A stretch of 64,000 nucleotides of DNA from Orrella dioscoreae. GTDB lineage: Bacteria; Pseudomonadota; Gammaproteobacteria; Burkholderiales; Burkholderiaceae_B. The position numbers were made by a program, and so were the translations under genes. The stretch covers positions 558,001 through 622,000 of the forward strand of contig NZ_LT907988.1 of assembly GCF_900089455.2 (NCBI RefSeq), written 5' to 3'. The stretch's first letter is position 1. Every line of letters starts with the position of its first letter. Of the stretch, positions 17,702 to 26,051 are shown piece after piece. The notes under the pieces are model-generated. The model did no database searches. It worked only from the letters and a program-made list of their open reading frames with translations, and was not told the DNA's origin.

Positions 17702-18601
17702 ATGATTCGTGAGTTCCGTACCTTCTCCGCCGTGGCCCGGCACGGTTCCTTTGCCGGCGCGGGCGATGCGCTCGGCCTGACGCAGTCGGCGGTCAGCGCC
17801 CAGATCAAGCGGCTGGAGTCCTTCCTGGGCATGGAACTCTTCGACCGCAGCGCCCGCGCCGCGGTCCTGAATCCCGCCGGACAGGACATGCTGGCCCAGG
17901 CCGAGCAGGTGCTGGCGCAGGTCGACCGCATGGTCAGCCACACCGGCCTGAGCAGCGTCAGCGGCACCTTGCGCCTGGGGTCGATCGCATCCGTGCAACA
18001 GGGCCTGCTGGTGCATGCCCTGCGGCGCTTCCGCGAGACCTTGCCCGAGGTCCGGGTGCGCGTGGTGCCGGGCGTGTCGCTGAGCCTGTTGTCCCAGGCC
18101 GACGCCGGCGAGGTGGACCTTGCGCTGATGATCAAGCCGCCGTTCGCGCTGCCGCCCGACCTGGTCTGGCGCGGGCTGTTGCGCGAACCCATCGTCCTGG
18201 CGGCGCCCGAACGCATGTCCCTGCGGCCCTGGCGCGAGATGGCGGCATCCGAGCCCTTCGTGCGCTACGACAAGGCGTCTTTCGGCGGCAGGCTGGCCGA
18301 CACGGTATTGCGTCGGCACCGCATCGTCACGCAGGACGTGGTGGAGCTGGACGAGATCGAGGCCATCGCCAACATGGTGAGGGTGGGGCTGGGCGTGGCG
18401 CTGCTGCCCTGTTCGGCCTGGATGGATACGCGAGGCCTGCAGCTGGTGAGCCTGGGTGAAGACGCGGTGGACCGCGAGATCGGCATCGTGGCGCGGCGCG
18501 ACGAACGGCTGGAGCGGCCCGCTCTGGAGATAGCGCGTTGCCTGCAGGCGGTCGCGGCGTCGGCTGTGGCACCGCGTGCGGTGCAGGTCGGAGAGGCCTG
18601 A
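17702..18601 (+). CDS. LysR-family transcriptional regulator
   Basis: From the ATG at 17702 it has 299 residues; 12 codons open upstream have no family match. The N-terminal winged helix-turn-helix (FRTFSAVARHGSFAGAGDALGLTQSAVSAQIKRLE) occupies residues 4-60, and the rest is the periplasmic-binding-like inducer domain. It is divergent from the VOC-pxpBCA-TRAP operon across 219 bp that contain a T-N11-A palindrome. By LysR precedent it most likely regulates that operon in response to the operon's substrate. Confidence 0.9.
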   Translation: MIREFRTFSAVARHGSFAGAGDALGLTQSAVSAQIKRLESFLGMELFDRSARAAVLNPAGQDMLAQAEQVLAQVDRMVSHTGLSSVSGTLRLGSIASVQQGLLVHALRRFRETLPEVRVRVVPGVSLSLLSQADAGEVDLALMIKPPFALPPDLVWRGLLREPIVLAAPERMSLRPWREMAASEPFVRYDKASFGGRLADTVLRRHRIVTQDVVELDEIEAIANMVRVGLGVALLPCSAWMDTRGLQLVSLGEDAVDREIGIVARRDERLERPALEIARCLQAVAASAVAPRAVQVGEA

Positions 18602-18625
18602 CGCGGGCGGTGCCGCGGCGCTCGC

Positions 18626-19069
18626 TCAGTCGGGCAGGAGGGTCGGATGATGTGTCTGAAGCCAACTGCGAATATGGAGATGCAGCAACTGAGCGTTATT
18701 CAGGCAGCTTTGCACGGCGGCCGTCGAGACGAGATCGCCTGAGTAGTCTGCCAGGTTGCGCTGCTTGCGTAGCGCGTCCAGCGGCCACACTTTTTCTGGA
18801 GGCCAGCCCACTTTCAGGGTAAGTGACTGGATGGCTGTTTGATGATGCCCTGGTTTGCTGGTCAAGGGCCGCTAGCCGTTGGCCAGCAGGCCCACCATGG
18901 CGAGTTGCATGATTGCCTTGTAGGCAGCGTCGAACTGGTTTTCCTCGCTCAAGCTGGCGATCCGGGCGTCGGCGATGTTCCGATTCGCCGCTGCCAACAA
19001 CTGCGTAATTTGCAGAGCATTGGGAGGTGCCTTTTCAAGGCTCACCCCCAACAAGTTCTGCAAGCTCAT
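18626..19069 (-). pseudogene. HEPN-domain protein gene interrupted by an in-frame amber codon
   Basis: The reading frame begins at an ATG five bases after AGGAGG (a Met one codon earlier is too close) and would encode about 147 residues, but codon 66 is TAG (plus-strand positions 18872-18874). Both halves look protein-like in the same frame. The first has AANRNIADARIASLSEENQFDAAYKAI; the second has LTSKPGHHQTAIQSL and LDALRKQRNLADYSGD. Together they resemble the HEPN partner of MNT-type nucleotidyltransferases. The frame is otherwise undecayed, implying a recent nonsense change, or a sequencing error, or suppression. The canonical HEPN Rx4-6H motif is not seen; the corresponding segment reads RNLADY, so RNase activity is uncertain even for the intact form. 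Confidence 0.8.
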
Positions 19070-19634
19070 CATTGCCTCCTATCAGGAAGAGCTTTGGTTT
19101 GCCCAGGACGTCGCGAAAGAAGGGCTCGTCCACCCGCGCCGCGAACTGCTCGCAGCTGAAGACTTGCGGATTGATTTCCCGGCTTAGCGACGGCTGCAGG
19201 GGCCAAAGGTGTCGTACGGCGTCGTCAAATCCCAGGCTGCCGATCAGCATCACATCGATGTCGCTGGTCGCGCTTTCGCGTCCTTGTGCGACCGAACCGA
19301 AGATGAACGCCACCGCGATCTGTTTTTCCAAGGGCGTCAGCGCTGTCGTCAGCACATCCGCCACGCCTGAAGTCTTGCGCAAAATGCTGGCTAATTCCAG
19401 GAAGATAGGGCAGTTTTTGTCCGCTCGATACAACTGCTGGTTGCCGCGTTTCTCTCGTTGCAGGAGGCCAACAGCCACCAGCCTGTTGAGTTCGCGCGTC
19501 ACGGTCCCGGCAGATAAGCCCGTGCGTCGCGCGATCTCGCGACCATGCAATTGTGCTTCCGGATGCAGTAACAGCAGTCCCAGGATGCGGCGCCGATATT
19601 CCGGCAGCAAGGTGGCGGCGAGAGAATGATTCAT
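19035..19634 (-). CDS. Winged-helix / MNT-type nucleotidyltransferase fusion
   Basis: The 199-residue protein has two parts. Residues 1-85 form an ArsR/MarR-like winged helix (LHGREIARRTGLSAGTVTRELNRLVAVGLLQREKRGN). Residues 100-180 form a minimal nucleotidyltransferase with the signature FGSVAQGRESATSDIDVMLIG, i.e. GS...SDxD. It overlaps the HEPN gene by 35 bp, the classic order of a nucleotidyltransferase (antitoxin-type) and HEPN pair. The fused DNA-binding domain suggests direct autoregulation. In MntA-HepT systems the nucleotidyltransferase AMPylates the HEPN partner; whether this one does so is inference. No clear Shine-Dalgarno precedes the ATG. Confidence 0.82.
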   Translation of the reverse strand: MNHSLAATLLPEYRRRILGLLLLHPEAQLHGREIARRTGLSAGTVTRELNRLVAVGLLQREKRGNQQLYRADKNCPIFLELASILRKTSGVADVLTTALTPLEKQIAVAFIFGSVAQGRESATSDIDVMLIGSLGFDDAVRHLWPLQPSLSREINPQVFSCEQFAARVDEPFFRDVLGKPKLFLIGGNDELAELVGGEP

Positions 19635-19641
19635 ATATGAG

Positions 19642-19670
19642 ATCGATTGTTGCCTTTTTTGAATCGATTG
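19642..19670. promoter_or_regulatory. Direct repeats ATCGATTG upstream of the winged-helix/nucleotidyltransferase gene
   Basis: ATCGATTG occurs at 19642-19649 and 19663-19670, 21 bp apart (two helical turns), just upstream of the start at 19634. A hairpin GCAAGG/CCTTGC with a T-run follows at 19671-19693. These are candidate operators for the fused winged helix; the promoter itself is not clear. Confidence 0.4.
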
Positions 19671-19756
19671 GCAAGGTTGATGCCTTGCTTTTTACGGGTT
19701 GGTGAGGCCGCGCGCAGGGGAGGCTGGTTGCGCCGCGTGCGCTGGAACCACTCAAT

Positions 19757-19788
19757 AGAAAAAGGCCGCGGACACCAGCCGCGGCCTT
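19757..19788 (-). terminator. serA terminator
   Basis: A perfect 10-bp stem (AAGGCCGCGG, 19762-19771, with CCGCGGCCTT, 19779-19788) lies 24 bp past the serA stop and continues into TTTCTATT on the - strand. Confidence 0.8.
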
Positions 19789-19811
19789 CTGCGGGAGACT
19801 GCCCAGGCAGC

Positions 19812-21011
19812 CTAGACCAGATCGCAGCGCACCGTGATCGGGTGCGCGCGCAGCGCCGCCATGACGATGTCGCTGACCTCGCCGTCCACGTCGGTGATCA
19901 CGTAGCCGATCTCGCCCTGCGTCTGCAGGCGCTGGCTGACGATGTTCAGCCCATGTTCGGCCAGCAGGTTGTCCAGCGAACCCAGCGCGCCCGGCAGGTT
20001 GCGGTGCACGTGCAGCAGGCGGCGGTTGCCGCCGGCGTCCTGGTAGGGCAGCTCGGGGAAGTTCACCGCGCCCTTGGTGGTGCCGCTCTGGAAGAAGCGC
20101 ACCAGTTTCTCGGCGACTTCACGGCCGATGTTCTCTTGCGATTCCTGCGTGCTGCCGCCGATGTGCGGCGTCAGGATCACGTTGAGCAGGCCGCGCAGCG
20201 GGCTGTCCAGGGGCTCGTCCACGCTCTTGGGCTCGGTCGGGAAGACGTCCAGCGCCGCGCCGCCGATCTGGCCCGACTGCACGGCTGCGTGCAGCGCCGC
20301 GATGTCCACCACCGTGCCGCGCGAGGCGTTGATGAGGATGGCGCCGCGCTTGGTGGCAGCCAGGGCCTGGGCGTTGATGATGTTCTCGGTGGCCTTGCCG
20401 CCCGGCACGTGCAGCGTGACGACGTCGGATTGGGCCAGCAGGTCCTGCAGCGAGCCGGCGGGCCGCGCATTGCCCAGCGGCAGCTTGGCTTCCACGTCGT
20501 GGTAGATCACGCGCATGCCCAGGCTTTCGGCCAGGGTGCTGAGCTGCGAGCCGATGTTGCCGTAGCCCACGATGCCCAGCGTCTTGCCGCGCGCCTCGAA
20601 GGCGCCCGCGGCCGACTTGTCCCAATGGCCCAGGTGCACGCGGTTGTTCTTCTCGGGCACGCGGCGCAGCAGCAGGATGGCTTCGGCCAGCACCAGCTCC
20701 GCCACCGAACGGGTGTTGGAGAAGGGGGCGTTGAAGACCGGCACGCCGCGCAGCATGGCGCTGTTGACGTCGACCTGGTTGGTGCCGATGCAGAAGCAGC
20801 CCACCGCGCGCAGGGCGGGCAGGCGGCCGATCAGGTCGGCGTCCAGATGGGTGCGGGAGCGGATGCCCACCAGCTCGGCGCCGCGCAAGGCGTCGAAGAT
20901 TTCCGCGGACGGCAGCGCCGACGAATACGTGGCGATGTCGGTCAGGCCGGCGGCGGTGAAGACTTCGCGGGCGCTGGGGTGGATGTTCTCGAACAGGACG
21001 ATCTGGGCCAT
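19812..21011 (-). CDS. serA: D-3-phosphoglycerate dehydrogenase
   Basis: From the ATG at 21011 (MAQIVLFENIHPSA) the protein has 399 residues, the size of the E. coli-type SerA (410) with a C-terminal ACT domain. It catalyses NAD-dependent oxidation of 3-phosphoglycerate, the first step of serine synthesis. Visible features are the Rossmann motif GIVGYGNIGSQ, the catalytic-region GTVVDIAAL and HIGGSTQESQENIG, and a terminal ACT segment (LLHVHRNLPGALGSL) that usually binds serine as feedback inhibitor. The frame is open upstream, but that sequence is outside the family. It is monocistronic with its own terminator. Confidence 0.95.
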   Translation of the reverse strand: MAQIVLFENIHPSAREVFTAAGLTDIATYSSALPSAEIFDALRGAELVGIRSRTHLDADLIGRLPALRAVGCFCIGTNQVDVNSAMLRGVPVFNAPFSNTRSVAELVLAEAILLLRRVPEKNNRVHLGHWDKSAAGAFEARGKTLGIVGYGNIGSQLSTLAESLGMRVIYHDVEAKLPLGNARPAGSLQDLLAQSDVVTLHVPGGKATENIINAQALAATKRGAILINASRGTVVDIAALHAAVQSGQIGGAALDVFPTEPKSVDEPLDSPLRGLLNVILTPHIGGSTQESQENIGREVAEKLVRFFQSGTTKGAVNFPELPYQDAGGNRRLLHVHRNLPGALGSLDNLLAEHGLNIVSQRLQTQGEIGYVITDVDGEVSDIVMAALRAHPITVRCDLV

Positions 21012-21119
21012 GCGGGGCTTCCAATGCAAATGAGAATCACAGCCTGCCATTGTCGCGCAAAACGCCCCCGCAGTCAGGGTCATCCCTGACCCGGGAAGGG
21101 TTTCCCCTCGGGGTGGGCC

Positions 21120-22451
21120 TTACCGGGTCACCCGCTCCGCGGGGAAGCGCAGGCTGAAGGTGCTGCCCTTGCCGACGACGCTGGCGATTTCCAGCTCGGC
21201 GTCGTGGCGCATGGCGATGTGCTTGGTGATGGCAAGGCCCAGGCCCGTGCCGCCGATGGCGCGCGAGCGGCCCCGGTCGACGCGGTAGAAGCGCTCGGTG
21301 AGGCGGGGCAAGTGGTGGGCGGCGATGCCGATGCCGGTGTCCGCCACCGAGTAGCGGGCGCCGCCGTCGGGCGTGCCCTGCCAGGTGACGGTGATGGCGG
21401 TGCGTTCCGGCGAGTAGCGCACGGCGTTGACCAGCAAATTGGACAGCGCCGAGATGAGCTCGGTTTCGGAACCCAGCACGTCCAGCGTGTCGTCGACCTG
21501 CCAGACGAAGTCGTGGCGTCCGCCCGACAGCGCTTCCGCCTGCTTGCGGGCTTTCTCCAGCAGTTCGGCCATGCCCACTTCGTGCGGCTCGGCGCTGGGC
21601 GAGGACTCCAGCGTGGACAGGGTCAGCAGGTCGGCCACGATGGCCTGCATGCGCTGGGCCTGCTCGTGCATCATCTCGATGTATTGCTCGCGCTGGTCGG
21701 CGGACATGGAGTCCACCGGCATGTCGTGCAGCGTTTCCAGGAAGCCGGTCAGCACGGTCAGCGGCGTGCGCAGCTCGTGCGACACGTTGGCCACGAAGTC
21801 GCGGCGCGTGGTTTCCAGCTTCTCGATCTGCGTGACGTCGCGGGTGATCAGCAGGCGCTGGTCGCGGGCGTAGCGGGTCAGGTGCATCATCAGCAGGCGG
21901 TCGTGGCCGTCCTGCTTGATGCGTACCAGGATGGGCTCGGGCCACTCGTCCTGGTTGGCGTAGGCGATGAATTCGGGCGAGCGCAGCAGGTTCAGCAGAT
22001 TGCTGCCACGGTCGCTCTGCAGGCGCAGGCCCAGATGGCGCGAGGCCATGCGGTTGCACCAGTCGATGTGGAACCCGGCGTCCAGGGTCACGGCGCCGTC
22101 GGGCAGGGCCTGGGCGGCCGCCAGCATGCCTTGCAGCGCATCACGGCTTTCGGTGAGCTCGCGCGTCAGGGTACGGCGGTGGCGATAGACGGTGGCGACC
22201 AGGGTGTCCAGCGCGCCCGCGGCGGTGGGCGGCGGGGTATCGGGGTGCAGGGCCCAGCGGGAGACGCGGGCCAGTGCCCAGCTGCGCCAGACCGTGAGCG
22301 CGGCCAGCGCGACCGACAGGGCGATCCAGCCGGCGGCGCTGCCCACGAAGACATGCACCAGTCCGGCGACGAAGAAACAGAACAGCAGTGCGGCGAGTGT
22401 ACGAAGCCAGATCATGGCCTGCATTGTCGCATTCGGTGCGTGAGCAGGCAT
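21120..22451 (-). CDS. phoR: Phosphate-regulon sensor histidine kinase PhoR
   Basis: The 443-residue kinase has two N-terminal membrane helices (about residues 13-50), a PAS-like region near 100-200, a DHp domain with the phospho-accepting His in FVANVSHELRTPLTVL, and a HATPase domain (NLLVNAVRYSP, DTGIGI, GTGLGLAI). It follows phoB by 6 bp on the same strand. By family knowledge PhoR phosphorylates PhoB when phosphate is scarce. Internal Met codons at 22424 and 22415 are alternative starts. No pst or phoU genes are in the window. Confidence 0.93.
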   Translation of the reverse strand: MPAHAPNATMQAMIWLRTLAALLFCFFVAGLVHVFVGSAAGWIALSVALAALTVWRSWALARVSRWALHPDTPPPTAAGALDTLVATVYRHRRTLTRELTESRDALQGMLAAAQALPDGAVTLDAGFHIDWCNRMASRHLGLRLQSDRGSNLLNLLRSPEFIAYANQDEWPEPILVRIKQDGHDRLLMMHLTRYARDQRLLITRDVTQIEKLETTRRDFVANVSHELRTPLTVLTGFLETLHDMPVDSMSADQREQYIEMMHEQAQRMQAIVADLLTLSTLESSPSAEPHEVGMAELLEKARKQAEALSGGRHDFVWQVDDTLDVLGSETELISALSNLLVNAVRYSPERTAITVTWQGTPDGGARYSVADTGIGIAAHHLPRLTERFYRVDRGRSRAIGGTGLGLAITKHIAMRHDAELEIASVVGKGSTFSLRFPAERVTR

Positions 22452-22457
22452 GCGGAA

Positions 22458-23156
<699 letters not shown>

Positions 23157-23200
23157 TGCGGACTGACCTGATAAAGCGCTTCTATGGCGCGGACGTTGCC

Positions 23201-23234
23201 ATAGTATGGCCGTAATGTTGCAGGTATGTGACGC
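23201..23234 (-). promoter_or_regulatory. Candidate Pho box and -10 of phoBR
   Basis: Read on the - strand, GCGTCAC-ATAC-CTGCAAC (23217-23234) has the 7+4+7 layout of a Pho box (CTGTCAT-N4-CTGTCAT), matching 4 of 7 in each half. Exactly 10 bp later comes TACTAT (23201-23206), the -10 spacing seen in Pho-activated promoters. The half-site matches are weak, so the spacing carries most of the case. Confidence 0.5.
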
Positions 23235-23329
23235 TTTCGGCCGCAGGACCGTCGAGGTGGCACGGTTCCGACACCCTTTCATTTTCACAGGGAAACTTGC
23301 CTTGGGGCGGGATCGGCTACGATTGCGGC

Positions 23330-24112
23330 ATGAGCCTGTCACAAGCCCCCCAATCCTCCTCGACCCCCGCCGGATCGGACTCGTCCACGCACTTCGGTTA
23401 CCAGACGGTGCCCGAGGGCGAGAAGGCCGCCCGGGTGGCTGGCGTCTTCCATTCCGTGGCAGCCCGCTACGACGTCATGAACGACCTCATGTCGGCCGGC
23501 ATGCACCGGGTCTGGAAGGCCTTCACCGTCAACCGCGCGGCCATCCGGCCCGGCATGAAGGTGCTGGACATCGCCGGGGGCACCGGCGACCTGGCCCGGG
23601 CCTTCGCCAAGCGCGCCGGCCCCACCGGGGAAGTGTGGCTCACCGACATCAACGAATCCATGCTGCGCGTGGGCCGCGACCGCCTCACCGACGGCGGCAT
23701 GCTGCTGCCCGTCACGGTCTGCGACGCCGAGCACCTGCCGTTCCCGGACCAGACCTTCGATCGCGTCTCGGTGGCCTTCGGCCTGCGCAACATGACGCAC
23801 AAGGACCGCGCGCTGGCCGAGATGCGCCGCGTGCTGAAGCCGGGCGGCAAGCTGCTGGTGCTGGAGTTCTCGCGCATCGCCAAGCCGCTGGCGCCCGCCT
23901 ACGACTGGTATTCCTTCAACGTGCTGCCCTGGCTGGGCCGCAAGGTGGCCAACGACGAGGCCAGCTACCGTTACCTGGCCGAGTCCATCCGCATGCATCC
24001 CGACCAGGACACGCTGGCGACCATGATGGGCGCCGCAGGCCTGAGCCGGGTGCAGTATTTCAACCTGACCGCGGGCCTGGTGGCCTTGCACGAAGGCGTG
24101 CGCCTGGACTGA
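23330..24112 (+). CDS. ubiE: Ubiquinone/menaquinone biosynthesis C-methyltransferase UbiE
   Basis: The ATG at 23330 gives 260 residues, the normal length for UbiE. The frame is open for 34 codons upstream, overlapping the phoB promoter, and has no family match there. The SAM-binding motif [15 protein letters not shown], the segment [13 protein letters not shown] and the C-terminal region [19 protein letters not shown] are characteristic. UbiE C-methylates the benzoquinol ring in ubiquinone synthesis. In many beta-proteobacteria it lies near ubiJ and ubiB, which here start 7.6 kb away. Confidence 0.95.
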   Translation: MSLSQAPQSSSTPAGSDSSTHFGYQTVPEGEKAARVAGVFHSVAARYDVMNDLMSAGMHRVWKAFTVNRAAIRPGMKVLDIAGGTGDLARAFAKRAGPTGEVWLTDINESMLRVGRDRLTDGGMLLPVTVCDAEHLPFPDQTFDRVSVAFGLRNMTHKDRALAEMRRVLKPGGKLLVLEFSRIAKPLAPAYDWYSFNVLPWLGRKVANDEASYRYLAESIRMHPDQDTLATMMGAAGLSRVQYFNLTAGLVALHEGVRLD

Positions 24113-24132
24113 ACCACGCACGGGGTACGACG

Positions 24133-24160
24133 AAAGGGCTGCCCGGGGCAGCCCTTTTTC
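24133..24160. terminator. Terminator between convergent ubiE and proline-racemase-family genes
   Basis: GGGCTGCC (24136-24143) pairs with GGCAGCCC (24147-24154), followed by five T on the + strand; the - strand reads into T only weakly (CTTTCG). It ends ubiE and probably also the converging ABC/epimerase operon. Confidence 0.8.
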
Positions 24161-24178
24161 TTGCGTGCAACCGCTAGC

Positions 24179-25192
24179 TCAGCGGATCAGGAAACCTGCG
24201 CCAACGGGGTCGTTGCGGTCGATGATCCAGCGGGCGGTGCCCAGGATGCTGGCGGTGCCCTTCACGGTCGGGCGCACGGCGCGCTTGCCGCCCAGGTCCA
24301 CTTCACCCAGCAAGCAGCCTTCGAAGGTGCCGCTGCCCAGCAGGCCTTCGCTCAGGATGGGCTGGTTCATGCCCAGCTTCCCGCGTGCCTCGAACATCGC
24401 CATCATCGCGCTGGTGCCGGTGCCGCCGGGCGAGCGGTCGAGCTGGCCGGCACTGAAGACGTGCACGTTCTTGTAGAAGGCGCCTTCGATGGTGGCGGGG
24501 TGCCAGAAGGTGATGAAGTTCAGGTCGGTCACGTGGGCCTGCGTGGGATGCTGCAGGCGGATCTTGGCGTTCAGCTGGTCGCGCACGGCCAGGCCCAGGC
24601 GCGACAGTTCCGTGCCGTTGTCGGGCGAGATGCGCAGCGCGCAGTCCGTCAGGTCGACGATGCCGAAATAGTTGCCGCCCCAGGCGATGTCGGCCTTCAG
24701 TTCGCCATAGCCCGGCACGGTCACGGGAATGTCCTGTTCGGCCACGTAGGCTGGCACGTTCTCGAAGCGGGTCCACAGCACGGTGTCGCCTTCCGAGGCC
24801 ACTTCGGACACGACCAGGCCGGCCGTGGTTTCGAAGCGGATGCGCGTGATGCCGTTCTCGCCGCGGCGCACCAGGCCATTGGCCACCATGGCCATGCTGA
24901 CCGCGATGGTGCCGTGGCCGCACATGTGCGAATACTCGGTGCCGTCGATGTAGATCAGGCCGGCGTCGTAGTCGGGGCTGGAGGGCGGGGTCAGGAACAC
25001 GCCGAACATGTCCTTGTGGCCGCGCGGCTCGCGCATCAGCGCTTCACGCAGCCAGTCGTAGTTTTCCTTCAGGAAGCGGCGCTTCTCCAGGATGGACGAG
25101 CCGGCGGGGTAGGGAATGCCGCTGTGGATGATGCAGAGCGGTTCACCTTCGGTGTGGGTATAGATGACGTCGAACGCGTCTTGCTTGCGCAT
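24179..25192 (-). CDS. Proline racemase / hydroxyproline epimerase superfamily enzyme with atypical catalytic pair
   Basis: The 337-residue protein matches the proline racemase superfamily in length and fold motifs: THTEGEPL near the start, HMCGHGTIAV with the first catalytic Cys, and DRSPGGTGTSAMMA near residue 254. In racemases and 4-hydroxyproline epimerases the second motif is usually (S)PCGTG, and in trans-3-hydroxy-L-proline dehydratases PTGTG. Here it is Gly, so the classic two-base pair is incomplete. The gene is last in an operon with a spermidine/putrescine-type ABC importer and a divergent GlxA-type regulator. The context supports catabolism of an imported proline derivative, but the reaction (epimerase, dehydratase or other) is open. 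Confidence 0.88.
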   Translation of the reverse strand: MRKQDAFDVIYTHTEGEPLCIIHSGIPYPAGSSILEKRRFLKENYDWLREALMREPRGHKDMFGVFLTPPSSPDYDAGLIYIDGTEYSHMCGHGTIAVSMAMVANGLVRRGENGITRIRFETTAGLVVSEVASEGDTVLWTRFENVPAYVAEQDIPVTVPGYGELKADIAWGGNYFGIVDLTDCALRISPDNGTELSRLGLAVRDQLNAKIRLQHPTQAHVTDLNFITFWHPATIEGAFYKNVHVFSAGQLDRSPGGTGTSAMMAMFEARGKLGMNQPILSEGLLGSGTFEGCLLGEVDLGGKRAVRPTVKGTASILGTARWIIDRNDPVGAGFLIR

Positions 25193-25259
25193 GACTGGGT
25201 ACTCCTGGCAGATGAGGGGGAAGAAGGAAAGGTCGGGCTGCGGCAGGCGCCGCGTGGGG

Positions 25260-26048
25260 TCAATCGGGTTCGGAAAGCATGTCCAGGCCGACGGTCAGGT
25301 CGAGGATCACGATGGCCACGACCGCCGCGAGGATCGTGGCCGCGGAGACGGCGGCGATGGTCGGGTCGATCGTGTACTGGACGTAGTTGAAGAGCTTGAC
25401 GGGGATGGTGTTGAGCTGCGCCGTCGTGTTGAAGATGGACAGCTCGACGTTGATCCACGAGGAGATGAAGGCGAAGATGCCGCCGGTGACGACGCCGGGC
25501 CGGATCTGCGGCAGCACCACCAGGAAGAAGGTCTGCACGGGTCCCGCGCCCAGGTCGGCCGAGGCTTCTTCCAGGCTGCGCTGTTCGGGCGAGAGCAGCG
25601 CCAGCACCGAGCGCAGCACGAAGGGCGTGATGATCACGGTGTGGCCGATGAGCAGGGCCAGGAAGCTGCGGGTCAGCCCGATGTGCGCGCCGAACTGCAG
25701 CAGCGCCGCGCCCAGCACGATGTGCGGCAGCACCAGCGGCGACATCAGGATGGCCGACAGCGTGGCCTTGCCCGGGAAGTCGTAGCGGGCCACCGCCAGC
25801 GCGGCGGGGATGGCCAGCACGATGGCCGCCGCGGTGGCTGCCAGCGCCAGCACGGTGCTGGTGGTGAAGGCCGCCACGTAGCTCGGGTCGTCCAGCAGCT
25901 TTTCATACCAGGCCAGCGTGATGCCTTGCGGCGGGAAGGCCAGGTAGCTGGTGGTGGTGAGCGAGGCGCCCAGGATCACCACCAGGGGCAGCACCAGGTA
26001 GGCCAGCGCGGCCCACGCGATCAGACGGATGAGGGTTCGGGTCAACAT
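25260..26048 (-). CDS. ABC transporter permease (PotC-like)
   Basis: The 262-residue permease has six predicted membrane helices and the cytoplasmic EAA-type loop EEASADLGAGPVQTFFLVVLPQIRPG. It is the second of two permeases (PotB/PotC-type) and lies 3 bp after the first. Such permeases couple a periplasmic receptor and an ATPase for polyamine-, betaine- or amino-acid-like cations. It ends 67 bp before the start of the racemase-family gene. Confidence 0.9.
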   Translation of the reverse strand: MLTRTLIRLIAWAALAYLVLPLVVILGASLTTTSYLAFPPQGITLAWYEKLLDDPSYVAAFTTSTVLALAATAAAIVLAIPAALAVARYDFPGKATLSAILMSPLVLPHIVLGAALLQFGAHIGLTRSFLALLIGHTVIITPFVLRSVLALLSPEQRSLEEASADLGAGPVQTFFLVVLPQIRPGVVTGGIFAFISSWINVELSIFNTTAQLNTIPVKLFNYVQYTIDPTIAAVSAATILAAVVAIVILDLTVGLDMLSEPD

Positions 26049-26051
26049 GGA

